Origin: Pseudomonas taetrolens
GTDB lineage: Bacteria > Pseudomonadota > Gammaproteobacteria > Pseudomonadales > Pseudomonadaceae
Assembly (NCBI RefSeq): GCF_900475285.1
Contig: NZ_LS483370.1
Location: 2,246,001-2,310,000, forward strand
Length of the DNA stretch: 64,000 nt
Direction of reading: 5' to 3'
Below the pieces are notes generated by a model. That model had not been told where the DNA came from. It searched no databases and worked only from the letters and a program-made list of their open reading frames with translations. The position numbers and the translations under genes are program-made. Shown here piece by piece: positions 28,858-37,574 of the stretch (positions are counted from its first letter, which is position 1; each line of letters opens with the position of its first letter).

Positions 28858-29442
28858 ATGAGCGCCATAACGATTACCGACGCCGCCCACGATTACCTGG
28901 CTGATCTGCTGTCCAAGCAGAACACCCCGGGCATCGGCATCCGCGTCTTTATCACCCAGCCCGGCACCCAGTACGCTGAAACCTGTATTGCCTACTGCAA
29001 GCCGGCTGAAGTCAAACCTGAAGATACGGCCATTGGCCTGAAAACCTTTACGGCCTGGATCGATTCGTTCAGCGAACCGTTCCTTGACGATGCCGTGGTG
29101 GATTACGCCACCGATCGCATGGGTGGCCAGCTGACCATCAAGGCACCAAACGCCAAAGTGCCGATGGTCAATGCCGACAGCCCGATCAACGAGCGCATCA
29201 ACTACTACCTGCAAACCGAGATCAACCCGGGCCTGGCCAGTCACGGCGGTCAGGTCAGCCTGATCGAAGTGGTTGAAGACGGTATTGCGGTGCTCAAGTT
29301 CGGTGGCGGTTGCCAGGGCTGCGGCCAGGCGGACGTTACCCTGCGTGAAGGCATCGAGCGTACCCTGCTTGAGCGAGTCCCGGAGCTCAAGGGTGTACGT
29401 GATGTGACCGACCACTCGCAGAAAGAAAACGCCTACTACTGA
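28858..29442 (+). CDS. nfuA: Fe-S cluster carrier protein NfuA
   Basis: The ATG at 28858 follows GAGGAGATT and gives 194 residues (E. coli 191). The N-terminal half is a degenerate A-type carrier domain ([16 protein letters not shown], with [17 protein letters not shown]), and the C-terminal half is the Nfu domain with the cluster-binding CxxC in [11 protein letters not shown]. NfuA binds a [4Fe-4S] cluster and delivers it to target enzymes, notably under oxidative stress or iron limitation. It is monocistronic, with a strong terminator after it. Confidence 0.94.
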   Translation: MSAITITDAAHDYLADLLSKQNTPGIGIRVFITQPGTQYAETCIAYCKPAEVKPEDTAIGLKTFTAWIDSFSEPFLDDAVVDYATDRMGGQLTIKAPNAKVPMVNADSPINERINYYLQTEINPGLASHGGQVSLIEVVEDGIAVLKFGGGCQGCGQADVTLREGIERTLLERVPELKGVRDVTDHSQKENAYY

Positions 29443-29477
29443 GTCATCGGTAACAGGGTGTTCGCTGCAAGGCAGAT

Positions 29478-29510
29478 GAAAAAACGGTGCCCCGTGAGCA
29501 CCGTTTTTTT
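29478..29510. terminator. Bidirectional Rho-independent terminator between nfuA and cobM
   Basis: AAAAAACGGTGC and GCACCGTTTTTTT form a stem with a 7-base loop. Runs of A and T on both sides allow termination in either direction for the convergent genes. Confidence 0.88.
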
Positions 29511-29549
29511 ATGCCCACGACACAGGGCGGCTGTGTCGTGTGGGGTGAT

Positions 29550-30296
29550 TCAGGGCCGGTACAGATGCGCATGGCCTGCGCGGTACAGCGAAGAAGCCGA
29601 GAAGCTGTCGTTGGCCAGTACCCGTCCCACCAGAATCAACGCTGTACGTTTGAAACCCTTGGCTTGAACCTTCGCCAGAATGTCTACCAGAGTGCCTTGT
29701 ACCCAGTCCTGATCGGGCCAGCTGGCACGGTGGATGACGGCAATCGGGCAGTCGCTGCCGTAGTGTGGCGTCAGTTCGGCGACGATCGCCTCAAGGTTCT
29801 TCACCCCCAGATGAATCGCCATGGTTGCCTTGTGCTGTGCCAGGCTGGCCAGTTCTTCGCCTGCCGGCATCACGGTTTTTTCCGCGTAGCGGGTCAGGAT
29901 CACAGTCTGCGAGATATCCGGAAGAGTCAATTCTGCGCCGAGTATCGCGGCGCAGGCGGCGGTGGCGGTGACCCCGGGAATGATCTCGAAGGCGATACCC
30001 AGCTCACGCAGGCAGCGAATCTGCTCGCCAATCGCGCCATACAGCGAAGGATCGCCGGAGTGTACCCGGGCTACATCCTGGCCCTTGGCGTCTGCGGCCT
30101 TGATCAGGGCGATGATTTGCTCAAGGTGCAACTCGGCGCTATTGATCACCTGTTCAGCCTGATGGCCTTCAAGTACTGCGGCCGGCACCAGCGAGCCCGC
30201 GTAAATGATCACCGGGCAGCTGCGGATCAGGCGCTGGCCCTTGACGGTAATCAGCTCTGGATCGCCGGGCCCGGCACCGATGAAATAAACAGTCAT
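29550..30296 (-). CDS. cobM: Precorrin-4 C11-methyltransferase
   Basis: The ATG at 30296 starts MTVYFIGAGPGDPELITVKG, the characteristic SAM-binding N-terminus of the tetrapyrrole methylases; the frame continues upstream without family match. It has 248 residues. Other signatures are VIIYAGSLVPAAVL, RVHSGDPSLYGAIGEQI and EIIPGVTATAACAAILGAE. CobM adds the C-11 methyl group in the aerobic cobalamin pathway. It is the last gene of the riboswitch-led operon, 76 bases after cobE. Confidence 0.94.
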   Translation of the reverse strand: MTVYFIGAGPGDPELITVKGQRLIRSCPVIIYAGSLVPAAVLEGHQAEQVINSAELHLEQIIALIKAADAKGQDVARVHSGDPSLYGAIGEQIRCLRELGIAFEIIPGVTATAACAAILGAELTLPDISQTVILTRYAEKTVMPAGEELASLAQHKATMAIHLGVKNLEAIVAELTPHYGSDCPIAVIHRASWPDQDWVQGTLVDILAKVQAKGFKRTALILVGRVLANDSFSASSLYRAGHAHLYRP

Positions 30297-30372
30297 GGCA
30301 GTCTCTGGAAAAGGTCGAGATAGAGCTGTTCTTGAACAACGCTCATAGTGAGGCAGGGGATTATCCCGGTTT

Positions 30373-30786
30373 TTACCCGGCGCAGGCCAATGCAAAGGTT
30401 GCCACCGGCGAATGCTTGCGGGTGATCAACAGGCGTGCCGGGGTGCCAGCCAGTTGCCCGGCCAGCGCCAGGGCTGAACTTTCCGCAACGCCAAAGCAAC
30501 CGGTTTGCTCGAATGCAATGGCCGAGCGCTGGCTGAGCTGTGATGCATAAGGCGCTAGCCGCTCGGCATTGAACAAGGTCAATGGCAAGGCGAGCCGTGC
30601 CTCCAGCTCGATCAGCCCCGGCTCCCCGCGTTTGTGTTCGATACTGGCCAGGCCGCAGATCGCGCTCAGGGCAATCCCGGCCTCCCTGAGTGACGCTTCG
30701 ATCAGTGCCCATAAATCATCAGCACTGCAACCCTGGCGGCAGCCTAGGCCCATCACCAGGACGGGCGCCGAGGCGGGCCTCATCAT
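30373..30786 (-). CDS. cobE: Cobalamin biosynthesis protein CobE (CbiG C-terminal-like)
   Basis: This 137-residue protein has the CobE/CbiG C-terminal pattern: VMGLGCRQGCSADDLWALI, ICGLASIEHKRGEPGLIELE and GVAESSALALAG. CobE is needed in aerobic B12 synthesis, but its exact chemistry is unclear. The ATG at 30786 overlaps the cbtA stop by 4 bases, so the genes are translationally coupled. The next gene downstream is cobM. Confidence 0.88.
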   Translation of the reverse strand: MMRPASAPVLVMGLGCRQGCSADDLWALIEASLREAGIALSAICGLASIEHKRGEPGLIELEARLALPLTLFNAERLAPYASQLSQRSAIAFEQTGCFGVAESSALALAGQLAGTPARLLITRKHSPVATFALACAG

Positions 30787-31484
30787 GCCGGGTATTGATC
30801 CTGCGGATTACGCCGGAACAACCAGGTGCTGATAACACCCAGGGCCAGCCAGAACGCCAGGTTGGTCAATTGCGAGGCGATCTTGAACTGTGATTCCAGT
30901 TCTTGCGGGGCCAGACTGGAATGCACCAGCGGTTGAGGCGCGCCAAAGACGTGGGGTACCAGCACGATGGCCACCGCCAGTAGCTTCAACGCCCAATGTT
31001 TGCCAAAGGCCAGCAGTGCAATGCCGACAGCGGTCGAGGCGGCCGTAGTGATCCACCAGATCTGCCGTTGCAGCAAGTCAGCCGCCGCCGTGCCTGGCAA
31101 CTCGGGTGGTAGGCCCAGGGTTGGCGCCAGGCAGAACGTGGCATAACCGGCCAGGCCCCAGAGCAAACCCTGAGAGGTGCGCGTGGGTCTGCGCAAGGTG
31201 TACAGGCCGGCGAGCATCAGGGCAAAACCCACCGCAACCACCAGATTGCCACCTGTGGTCGACAGCACGCGCTGCCAGCCATCTTCCGGTTCCCAGGCTT
31301 CAGCGTCGTGGGCATGGCCGGCTACGCTGCTGTTTGCATGTTCATGTACTTCGCTGGCAGCCGGTGTTTCGTAGGTTTCTGCCTGGAGAATCAGCGGGGA
31401 GACCCACAGGCTTTGCAGCACCGTCAGCAACAACGCGGCCAGCAAGCCGGTGAACCCGGCGGTTTGAGCAATACGCTTGATCAT
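30783..31484 (-). CDS. cbtA: CbtA family cobalt transporter subunit
   Basis: The ATG at 31484 (MIKRIAQTAGFTGLL) gives 233 residues; a start 21 bases upstream is possible. The protein is an inner-membrane protein with about five hydrophobic helices. A histidine-bearing loop after the first helix (HEHANSSVAGHAHDAEAW) may bind cobalt. FCLAPTLGLPPELPG and VPHVFGAPQP are CbtA blocks. CbtA and CbtB are predicted from their association with B12 riboswitches to form a cobalt uptake system. It lies 11 bases after cbtB. Confidence 0.88.
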   Translation of the reverse strand: MIKRIAQTAGFTGLLAALLLTVLQSLWVSPLILQAETYETPAASEVHEHANSSVAGHAHDAEAWEPEDGWQRVLSTTGGNLVVAVGFALMLAGLYTLRRPTRTSQGLLWGLAGYATFCLAPTLGLPPELPGTAAADLLQRQIWWITTAASTAVGIALLAFGKHWALKLLAVAIVLVPHVFGAPQPLVHSSLAPQELESQFKIASQLTNLAFWLALGVISTWLFRRNPQDQYPA

Positions 31485-31495
31485 GGCAGGCAGTC

Positions 31496-31687
31496 TCAAT
31501 GGCACGGAAAGGCCGCGCTGTGACGGGTGTCATGCGCTGCGTTGTGAACGGCCTCGATATGCGAGAAGCCTGCAAAGTAGACGAGGAAAGCTCCCAGCAC
31601 CGTGGCACCGATGGCGACGGCAAGGCGCTGGCTACGGGTGGACGTGGCGGCGGTGGCTGAGTGCGTGTGGCGGGTGCTGATGGACAT
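31496..31687 (-). CDS. cbtB: CbtB-type cobalt transporter subunit
   Basis: This 63-residue protein has one transmembrane helix (AVAIGATVLGAFLVYFAGFS) and the conserved histidine-rich end HNAAHDTRHSAAFPCH, which is probably the metal-binding part. The ATG is at 31687. It is the first gene of the cbtB-cbtA-cobE-cobM operon and lies directly below the cobalamin riboswitch, so B12 should shut off its expression. Confidence 0.9.
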   Translation of the reverse strand: MSISTRHTHSATAATSTRSQRLAVAIGATVLGAFLVYFAGFSHIEAVHNAAHDTRHSAAFPCH

Positions 31688-31725
31688 GGCGCTGGCCTCG
31701 GGTCAGGCAGCGGGCATCAGAGCGC

Positions 31726-31783
31726 AACAAACCCGCGAACGAAGCTCGCAGGGTTCAACAGCGCCCGCCCACCGCGGGTTTGT
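31726..31783 (-). promoter_or_regulatory. Riboswitch expression-platform inverted repeat
   Basis: Perfect 12-base arms AACAAACCCGCG (31726-31737) and CGCGGGTTTGTT (31772-31783) enclose 34 bases. They lie between the aptamer and the cbtB start, as an expression platform would. No U-run follows, so control may be translational or Rho-dependent. The 359-base gap 31688-32046 is filled by this and the aptamer. Confidence 0.5.
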
Positions 31784-31787
31784 TATT

Positions 31788-31982
31788 TACGTGACCAGGC
31801 CGGTCTCCGGGCTTGCGAGGGGCTCATGCCATCTGAGCCTGCAACATCACCTTCCCATGCCTGAGCACAGTGGATTAGATGTTTCTCTCGCTTACCGTTG
31901 CGGGGGCAGCGCCGGACTTGTCAGGGCGATTAACGCCTGACGCACCGGTTTCCCGTTTCACCCAGTGAAGGGCACCTGATAC
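31788..31982 (-). ncRNA. Cobalamin riboswitch
   Basis: Reading the minus strand, the leader contains GGTGCCCTTCACTGGGTGAA, then GGGAAACCGGTG, the near-invariant core GCTGCCCCCGCAACGGTAA, and finally AAGCCCGGAGACCGGCC. These are the conserved parts of the adenosylcobalamin aptamer in the right order and spacing. It precedes the cobalt-transport/cobalamin operon, which supports the call. Binding of the cofactor is expected to reduce expression. Confidence 0.95.
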
Positions 31983-32046
31983 AAGATGTGTAGGAGAGCA
32001 CAGCGGCAAGCCACCGTCAATTCGCCATGGCCTGCAAAAAGCCGGG

Positions 32047-32409
32047 TCAGATCCCCAGCATGCTTTTGACCTTGTCCCGTAACTGATCAATCGAGAACGG
32101 TTTGCCAATTATCGCCATGCCTTCCTCAACCTCAACGGTATCCGCGTAGCCACTGGCAAACAGGATGGGCAGTGACTGGCGCAGCTCACGGGCTTTTTGT
32201 GCCAGCGCCCGACCGTCCATGCCTGGTAGTCCGACGTCGGTCATCAGCAGATCAATACGCTGATTTGTATCTTCAAGCAATTCAATTGCCCGCGCGCTGC
32301 CGTCAGCCTCAAGCACGCTGAAACCCAGCTCTTGTAGTACGTCGACAATCAGCATGCGCACGATGTCGTCGTCTTCGACCACCAGGATGGTGGAGGGTGT
32401 TGCAGGCAT
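32047..32409 (-). CDS. Single-domain response regulator
   Basis: This 120-residue receiver domain has the acidic pair in VVEDDD, phospho-acceptor Asp58 in LLMTDVGLPGMDG, FASGY as the threonine/serine position block and the lysine in IIGKPFS. There is no output domain. It is divergent from the large hybrid kinase at 32668 and is probably a partner of one of the cluster's kinases. The receiver at the end of the kinase at 39199-40872 is similar in sequence. Confidence 0.9.
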   Translation of the reverse strand: MPATPSTILVVEDDDIVRMLIVDVLQELGFSVLEADGSARAIELLEDTNQRIDLLMTDVGLPGMDGRALAQKARELRQSLPILFASGYADTVEVEEGMAIIGKPFSIDQLRDKVKSMLGI

Positions 32410-32502
32410 AGTGGTTACCCCAAGAAAATATTGAGCGCGGGTGAAGGGGCCAGGGAGTGCTGGCAGGCAGTGCCAAGATGTAGCCCGGACATGTATCCGC
32501 GC

Positions 32503-32527
32503 CTGTACAAAAATTACGTCTGTACAA
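32503..32527. promoter_or_regulatory. Direct repeat CTGTACAA in divergent promoter region
   Basis: Two identical 8-base copies start at 32503 and 32520, 17 bases apart. They lie between the response regulator (minus) and the hybrid kinase (plus), and each contains the palindrome TGTACA. It is a candidate regulator site; the factor is unknown. Confidence 0.3.
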
Positions 32528-32667
32528 GTTCTGCCAGAATAGCGCTTAGCGATAGGTGTAGGCAGATTTATGTAAGAAATTTAGCGATTTCGCGTAAGAA
32601 AATAGCTTGTACCGGGGGTTATCCGGCAAACTTGCGGTTTTTTATGACTGTCCACGGGCCAGAAAAA

Positions 32668-35600
32668 ATGAAATCACCTGCAGCAGTTGATGAGAAAAGC
32701 TTCCGCAAGCTCCTGAGTCGCAACGTCGGTTTGCCCTTGGGTGTGGGCGTGCTTAGCGCCGTGCTGTTTGTGGCGATGATCAGCTACTTGTTGACCGTGA
32801 TGCAGTGGCTCGAGCACACCGACCGGGTGATCAGCAATGCCAATGAGGCCGTCAGACTGGCAGTCGATCTGGAAACCGGCATGCGCGGTTATCTGATTAC
32901 CGGTGATGAGCATTTCCTTGACCCGTATGAAGTGGCCAAACCGCAAATCAAGGCTCAACTGCTGACTCTGCAAAACATGGTCAGTGATAACCCGCAGCAG
33001 GTCGATCGCCTCAAGCGCCTGGAAACCTTGCAGTTGGACTGGAGTGAGTACGCCCAGTCGATGATTGACATGCGCCGTAATCACGGTGACTACAGCGCTG
33101 CCGTTCAGGCCGGGCGCGGCAAGCAACTGAGTGATCAGGTGCGTAAGGAATTCGACAACTTCATTGCGATGGAGCAGCAGTTGCGTGTGGCGCGCAGCAC
33201 GGACGTGAGCCGCACGACGTTTATCAGCATCGGTCTGTATTTGATCTTTGTCCTGGGTGTCAGTGGTCTTCTCGCCTACATTGGTCGCCGTGATTTGCTC
33301 AATCTATCAAGCAGTTACAGCGCGACGTTGGCGTCGCAGCTGCAGACGGCCAAACGCCTGGAGCATCAGGGCTGGCTGCGTAACGGGCAAACCGAACTGG
33401 CGGAACAGGTGCTGGGCCGCCTGACCCTCAACATGCTGGGGCGCAACATTCTGCAGTTTTGCGCCCAGTACCTGGGCGCGGTGGTCGGCGCCATTTATGT
33501 GCGTGAAGACCATGGCGGTCTGAAGCGTGTGGCCAGCTACGGGTTTTCCAGGGAGCAGGAAGCCCGGGACCAGTTGATCCATAACGATGAAGGCCTGGTC
33601 GGTCAGGCCGCGCAACAGGATCAACTGATCCGTCTGGACAATGTTCCGGCGGATTATTTCAAGGTCAGTTCAGGGCTGGGCGAAGGCACGCCGGGTAGCG
33701 TGATTATCGTGCCGACCAGTGACGATGACCGGGTTAACGGGGTTGTCGAACTGGGTTTTCTGCGGCCGCTGGTTCAGCGCGATATCGAACTGTTCGAGTT
33801 GATTGCCGACAATATCGGCATGTCCATCGAAGCCGCGCGCTATCGCCAGCGCCTGCAGGAAGTGCTGGCCGAGACCCAGCAGTTGAATGAAGAGCTGCAA
33901 GTGCAGCAGGAAGAGCTCAAGACCGCCAATGAAGAGCTGGAAGAGCAGTCGCGCATCCTCAAGGAGTCGCAGACCCACCTCGAAACCCAGCAGGCAGAGC
34001 TGGAACAGACCAACGAGCAACTGGCAGACCAGGCACTTGCGCTGGCCGGTCAGCGTGATGCGATGGACCAGAAGAACAATGAACTGAATCGGGCCCAGAT
34101 CCAGCTCGAGGAGCGGGCCGACGAGTTGCTGCGCTCCAGCAAGTACAAGTCCGAATTCCTGGCCAACATGTCTCACGAGCTGAGGACGCCGCTCAATAGC
34201 TCATTGATCCTGGCCAAACTCCTGTCGGAAAACCCGCAGGGCAACCTTTCGCCCGAGCAGGTCAAGTTTTCCGAATCGATCTACTCCGCCGGTAATGACT
34301 TGCTCAACCTGATCAACGACATCCTGGATATTTCCAAAGTGGAAGCGGGCAAGCTCGAAGTCCGCCCCGAAAATACCGGTGTGGCACGGGTGGTGGAAGG
34401 TCTGCGCGGTATGTTCGAGCCGCTGGCCGCGGACAAATCCCTGAACTTGCGGGTTGAGTTGCAGCCCGGCACGCCGGCGATGATTTATACCGACAGCCAG
34501 CGACTGGAGCAGATCCTGAAAAACCTGCTGTCGAATGCGATCAAATTCACCGAGAAAGGTCAGGTCAGCCTGACCGTAGCGAGCCAGCCGGGCCACGGCA
34601 TTGTCTTTGCCGTGCGCGACTCGGGTATCGGCATCGCTCCAGAGCAACAGGAAAGCATCTTCGAGGCCTTCCGTCAGGCGGATGGCACCACCAACCGGCG
34701 CTATGGCGGTACTGGCCTGGGGTTGTCGATTTCCCGTGATCTGGCGAACTTGCTCGGTGGGAACATCAGCGTTGTCAGCGAGCCGGGGCAGGGCAGTACG
34801 TTTACCCTGGTGTTGCCTGAACAATTCGTTGAGCACGATGACCAACAGCCACCGATTCCGCTCAGTGCGCCGGTGCGGGTGGCTCCGGTGATGCCAAGGC
34901 CCGTGCCTGCGCCGATAGCCGTGCCGGTGGTCGAGATACCGCGATTCATGGATGACCGGGAAAAGGCCCCGTTCGCCACGCGTTGCATTCTGGTGATCGA
35001 AGATGAGCCCAACTTTGCGCACATCCTCTTCGATCTGGCGCATGAACTGGGATATCACTGCCTGGTGGCCCATGGGGCGGACGAAGGTTTCAACCTCGCG
35101 GCGCAATTCCTGCCTGATGCCATTCTGCTCGACATGCGCCTGCCGGACCAATCCGGCCTGACCGTGTTGCAGCGGCTCAAGGCATTGGCCCCCACCCGGC
35201 ACATCCCGGTGCACGTGATCTCGGTGGAAGACCGCATCGAAGCCGCAATGCACATGGGCGCCATCGGTTACGCAATCAAACCGACATCCCGTGAAGAATT
35301 GAAAACCGTGTTCGCACGCCTCGAGGCCAAGCTTGCGCAGAAGGTCAAACGCGTGTTGCTGGTCGAGGATGATGACCTGCAGCGCGATAGCATTGCGCGC
35401 CTGATCGGCGATGAAGACATCGAGATTACCGCCGTGGGCTTTGCCCATGAGGCACTCGAACTGCTGCGCACGAATATTTACGACTGCATGATCATCGACC
35501 TCAAGTTGCCGGACATGCTGGGCAATGACTTGCTCAAGCGCATGTCCACCGAGGACATCTGCTCGTTCCCGCCGGTGATCGTCTATACCGGGCGCAACCT

Positions 35601-36162
35601 GACCCGCGATGAAGAGGCCGAGCTGCGCAAGTACTCGCGCTCGATCATTATCAAGGGCGCCCGCTCGCCTGAGCGCTTGCTGGATGAAGTGACATTATTT
35701 CTGCACAAAGTCGAATCTCAGCTGTCCCATGAGCGGCAAACGATGCTCAAGACCGCCCGCAGCCGCGACAAGGTGTTTGAAGGGCGCAAGATTCTGTTGG
35801 TGGACGACGACGTTCGCAATATCTTCGCCCTCACCAGTGCCCTTGAGCAAAAGGGCGCGATTGTCGTGATCGGGCGCAACGGCCGTGAGGCCATTGAACG
35901 GCTGAACGAGGTCGAGGACATCGATCTGGTGCTGATGGATGTGATGATGCCGGAAATGGATGGCTATGAAGCCACCATTGAAATCCGCAAGAACCCGCGC
36001 TGGCGCAAGCTACCGATCATTGCGGTCACGGCCAAGGCCATGAAGGACGACCAGGAGCGGTGCCTGCAGGCAGGCACTAACGATTACCTGGCAAAACCCA
36101 TTGATCTGGATCGGTTGTTTTCGTTGATCCGGGTGTGGCTACCGAAAATGGAACGTATATAA
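32668..36162 (+). CDS. CHASE3-GAF hybrid sensor histidine kinase with three receiver domains
   Basis: The start is set at ATG 32668 (MKSPAAVDEKSF), giving 1164 residues; an ATG 24 bases upstream is possible and neither has a strong ribosome-binding site. Order: transmembrane helix (about 24-45), periplasmic CHASE3 sensor, second helix (about 183-206), GAF domain (about 250-390), a long coiled coil, then HisKA with His503 in NMSHELRTPLN. HATPase follows with NLLSNAIKFT and GTGLGLSI. The receivers have Asp822, Asp944 and Asp1091. The kinase senses an unknown periplasmic signal. It is followed without a gap by cheR (stop TAA then GTG), and the set forms one operon to 39196. Confidence 0.92.
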   Translation: MKSPAAVDEKSFRKLLSRNVGLPLGVGVLSAVLFVAMISYLLTVMQWLEHTDRVISNANEAVRLAVDLETGMRGYLITGDEHFLDPYEVAKPQIKAQLLTLQNMVSDNPQQVDRLKRLETLQLDWSEYAQSMIDMRRNHGDYSAAVQAGRGKQLSDQVRKEFDNFIAMEQQLRVARSTDVSRTTFISIGLYLIFVLGVSGLLAYIGRRDLLNLSSSYSATLASQLQTAKRLEHQGWLRNGQTELAEQVLGRLTLNMLGRNILQFCAQYLGAVVGAIYVREDHGGLKRVASYGFSREQEARDQLIHNDEGLVGQAAQQDQLIRLDNVPADYFKVSSGLGEGTPGSVIIVPTSDDDRVNGVVELGFLRPLVQRDIELFELIADNIGMSIEAARYRQRLQEVLAETQQLNEELQVQQEELKTANEELEEQSRILKESQTHLETQQAELEQTNEQLADQALALAGQRDAMDQKNNELNRAQIQLEERADELLRSSKYKSEFLANMSHELRTPLNSSLILAKLLSENPQGNLSPEQVKFSESIYSAGNDLLNLINDILDISKVEAGKLEVRPENTGVARVVEGLRGMFEPLAADKSLNLRVELQPGTPAMIYTDSQRLEQILKNLLSNAIKFTEKGQVSLTVASQPGHGIVFAVRDSGIGIAPEQQESIFEAFRQADGTTNRRYGGTGLGLSISRDLANLLGGNISVVSEPGQGSTFTLVLPEQFVEHDDQQPPIPLSAPVRVAPVMPRPVPAPIAVPVVEIPRFMDDREKAPFATRCILVIEDEPNFAHILFDLAHELGYHCLVAHGADEGFNLAAQFLPDAILLDMRLPDQSGLTVLQRLKALAPTRHIPVHVISVEDRIEAAMHMGAIGYAIKPTSREELKTVFARLEAKLAQKVKRVLLVEDDDLQRDSIARLIGDEDIEITAVGFAHEALELLRTNIYDCMIIDLKLPDMLGNDLLKRMSTEDICSFPPVIVYTGRNLTRDEEAELRKYSRSIIIKGARSPERLLDEVTLFLHKVESQLSHERQTMLKTARSRDKVFEGRKILLVDDDVRNIFALTSALEQKGAIVVIGRNGREAIERLNEVEDIDLVLMDVMMPEMDGYEATIEIRKNPRWRKLPIIAVTAKAMKDDQERCLQAGTNDYLAKPIDLDRLFSLIRVWLPKMERI

Positions 36163-36978
36163 GTGCAACGAAGCACAGACATCGAGTTGCGGCTGTTGAT
36201 CGAGGCGATTTACCTCAAATACAGCTACGACTTTCGTGACTACTCCGGCGCGTCGGTGAAGCGCCGGGTACACCATGCCATGCGCCAGTTCGAGTGCAGC
36301 ACCATCTCGGCCCTCCAGGAGCGGGTGCTGCATGACCCGACAGCCTTCATGCAGTTGCTGCAGTACCTGACGATTCCGGTCAGTGAGATGTTTCGTGATC
36401 CTGAGCACTTTCTGGCGATCCGCCAGGAGGTGGTGCCGTTTCTCAAGACCTATCCGTCGCTCAAGATCTGGATCGCGGGCTGCAGCACCGGCGAGGAAGT
36501 CTATTCGATGGCTATCCTCCTGCGCGAAGAGGGCTTGCTGGATCGCACCATCATCTACGCCACTGATATCAACCCGCGCTCACTGGAAAAAGCCAAGCAA
36601 GGCATTTTCTCGATGGAGAATATCCGGGCCTATACCCTGAACTACCAGAAATCAGGCGGGCAACGCGCTTTCTCGGATTACTACACGGCGGCCTACGATT
36701 ACGCGATTTTTGACAAGTCCCTGTGCGAGAACGTGACCTTCGCCGATCACAGCCTGGCGACGGACAGCGTATTTTCAGAGACTCATTTAATTTCATGTCG
36801 TAACGTATTGATTTATTTCAATAAAAACCTGCAAAACAGGACCTTTGGCTTGTTTCACGAGTCGCTGTGCCACCGCGGTTTCCTGATGCTGGGCAGTAAG
36901 GAAACCCTGGATTTCTCGGACTACAGCAAGCAGTTCACGCCCTTACTCAAACATGAACGGATCTACCGCAAACTATGA
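36163..36978 (+). CDS. CheR-type protein-glutamate methyltransferase
   Basis: The GTG start directly follows the kinase stop; 271 residues. The CheR fold is shown by YDFRDYSGASVKRRV at the N-terminus, PVSEMFRDPEHF, the SAM site IWIAGCSTGEEVYSMAILL, ATDINPRSLEKAKQGIF and ISCRNVLIYFN. No TPR or other extra domain is attached. Classical CheR methylates chemoreceptors, but no receptor, cheA or cheW is nearby. Its target may be the kinase next door, an inference drawn from the gene order. Confidence 0.9.
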   Translation: MQRSTDIELRLLIEAIYLKYSYDFRDYSGASVKRRVHHAMRQFECSTISALQERVLHDPTAFMQLLQYLTIPVSEMFRDPEHFLAIRQEVVPFLKTYPSLKIWIAGCSTGEEVYSMAILLREEGLLDRTIIYATDINPRSLEKAKQGIFSMENIRAYTLNYQKSGGQRAFSDYYTAAYDYAIFDKSLCENVTFADHSLATDSVFSETHLISCRNVLIYFNKNLQNRTFGLFHESLCHRGFLMLGSKETLDFSDYSKQFTPLLKHERIYRKL

Positions 36979-37574
36979 AGGCAGATACCGCTAGTCTGCG
37001 TCCAGTGCAGGCCATTGTTGTTGGCGCTTCTGCGGGGGGCGTTGAGGCGCTGCTGAGCATATTTACCGGATTGAAGACGGGCTTCAGGCTGCCGATCATC
37101 GTGGTCTTGCACGTACCGGATGAGCGCCGCAGTCAATTGGCTGAGGTCTTTTCCCGGCGAATCAGCCTCCCGGTCAAAGAAGTGGACGACAAGGAGCCGA
37201 TATTGCAGGGCACCTTGTATTTCGCAGCACCCGGCTATCATGTATCGGTGGAACGGGACCGCAGTTTTTCGTTAAGCCGTGAGGAGCGCGTGCATTACTC
37301 ACGCCCCTCGATTGATTACCTGTTCGAGTCTGCCGCTGATGTGTACCAACATGCCCTGGCCGCAATCTTGCTGACAGGAGCCAATCAGGATGGGGCTCAC
37401 GGATTGGAAATGGTCAGCCAGCAAGGCGGCCTGACGATCGTCCAGGACCCTGACGAAGCACTGGTTTCGACCATGCCGAATGCGGCACTGGCGCGCCTCA
37501 AGCCGGATTACATCCTTCCTTTGCACGGCATCGGCCGTCTGCTAGTCGAGCTGGAACGAATCGAATGCTACTAA
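36975..37574 (+). CDS. CheB-type protein-glutamate methylesterase without receiver domain
   Basis: This 199-residue protein is only the catalytic domain: Ser in VVGASAGGVEALLSI, His in VVLHVPDERRS and the late acidic block LLTGANQDGAHGLEMV. The usual N-terminal receiver of CheB is absent, so activity cannot be set by phosphorylation of itself. It overlaps cheR by 4 bases (ATGA) and the next kinase by 10 bases. It probably reverses methylation by the adjacent CheR. Confidence 0.9.
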   Translation: MKADTASLRPVQAIVVGASAGGVEALLSIFTGLKTGFRLPIIVVLHVPDERRSQLAEVFSRRISLPVKEVDDKEPILQGTLYFAAPGYHVSVERDRSFSLSREERVHYSRPSIDYLFESAADVYQHALAAILLTGANQDGAHGLEMVSQQGGLTIVQDPDEALVSTMPNAALARLKPDYILPLHGIGRLLVELERIECY

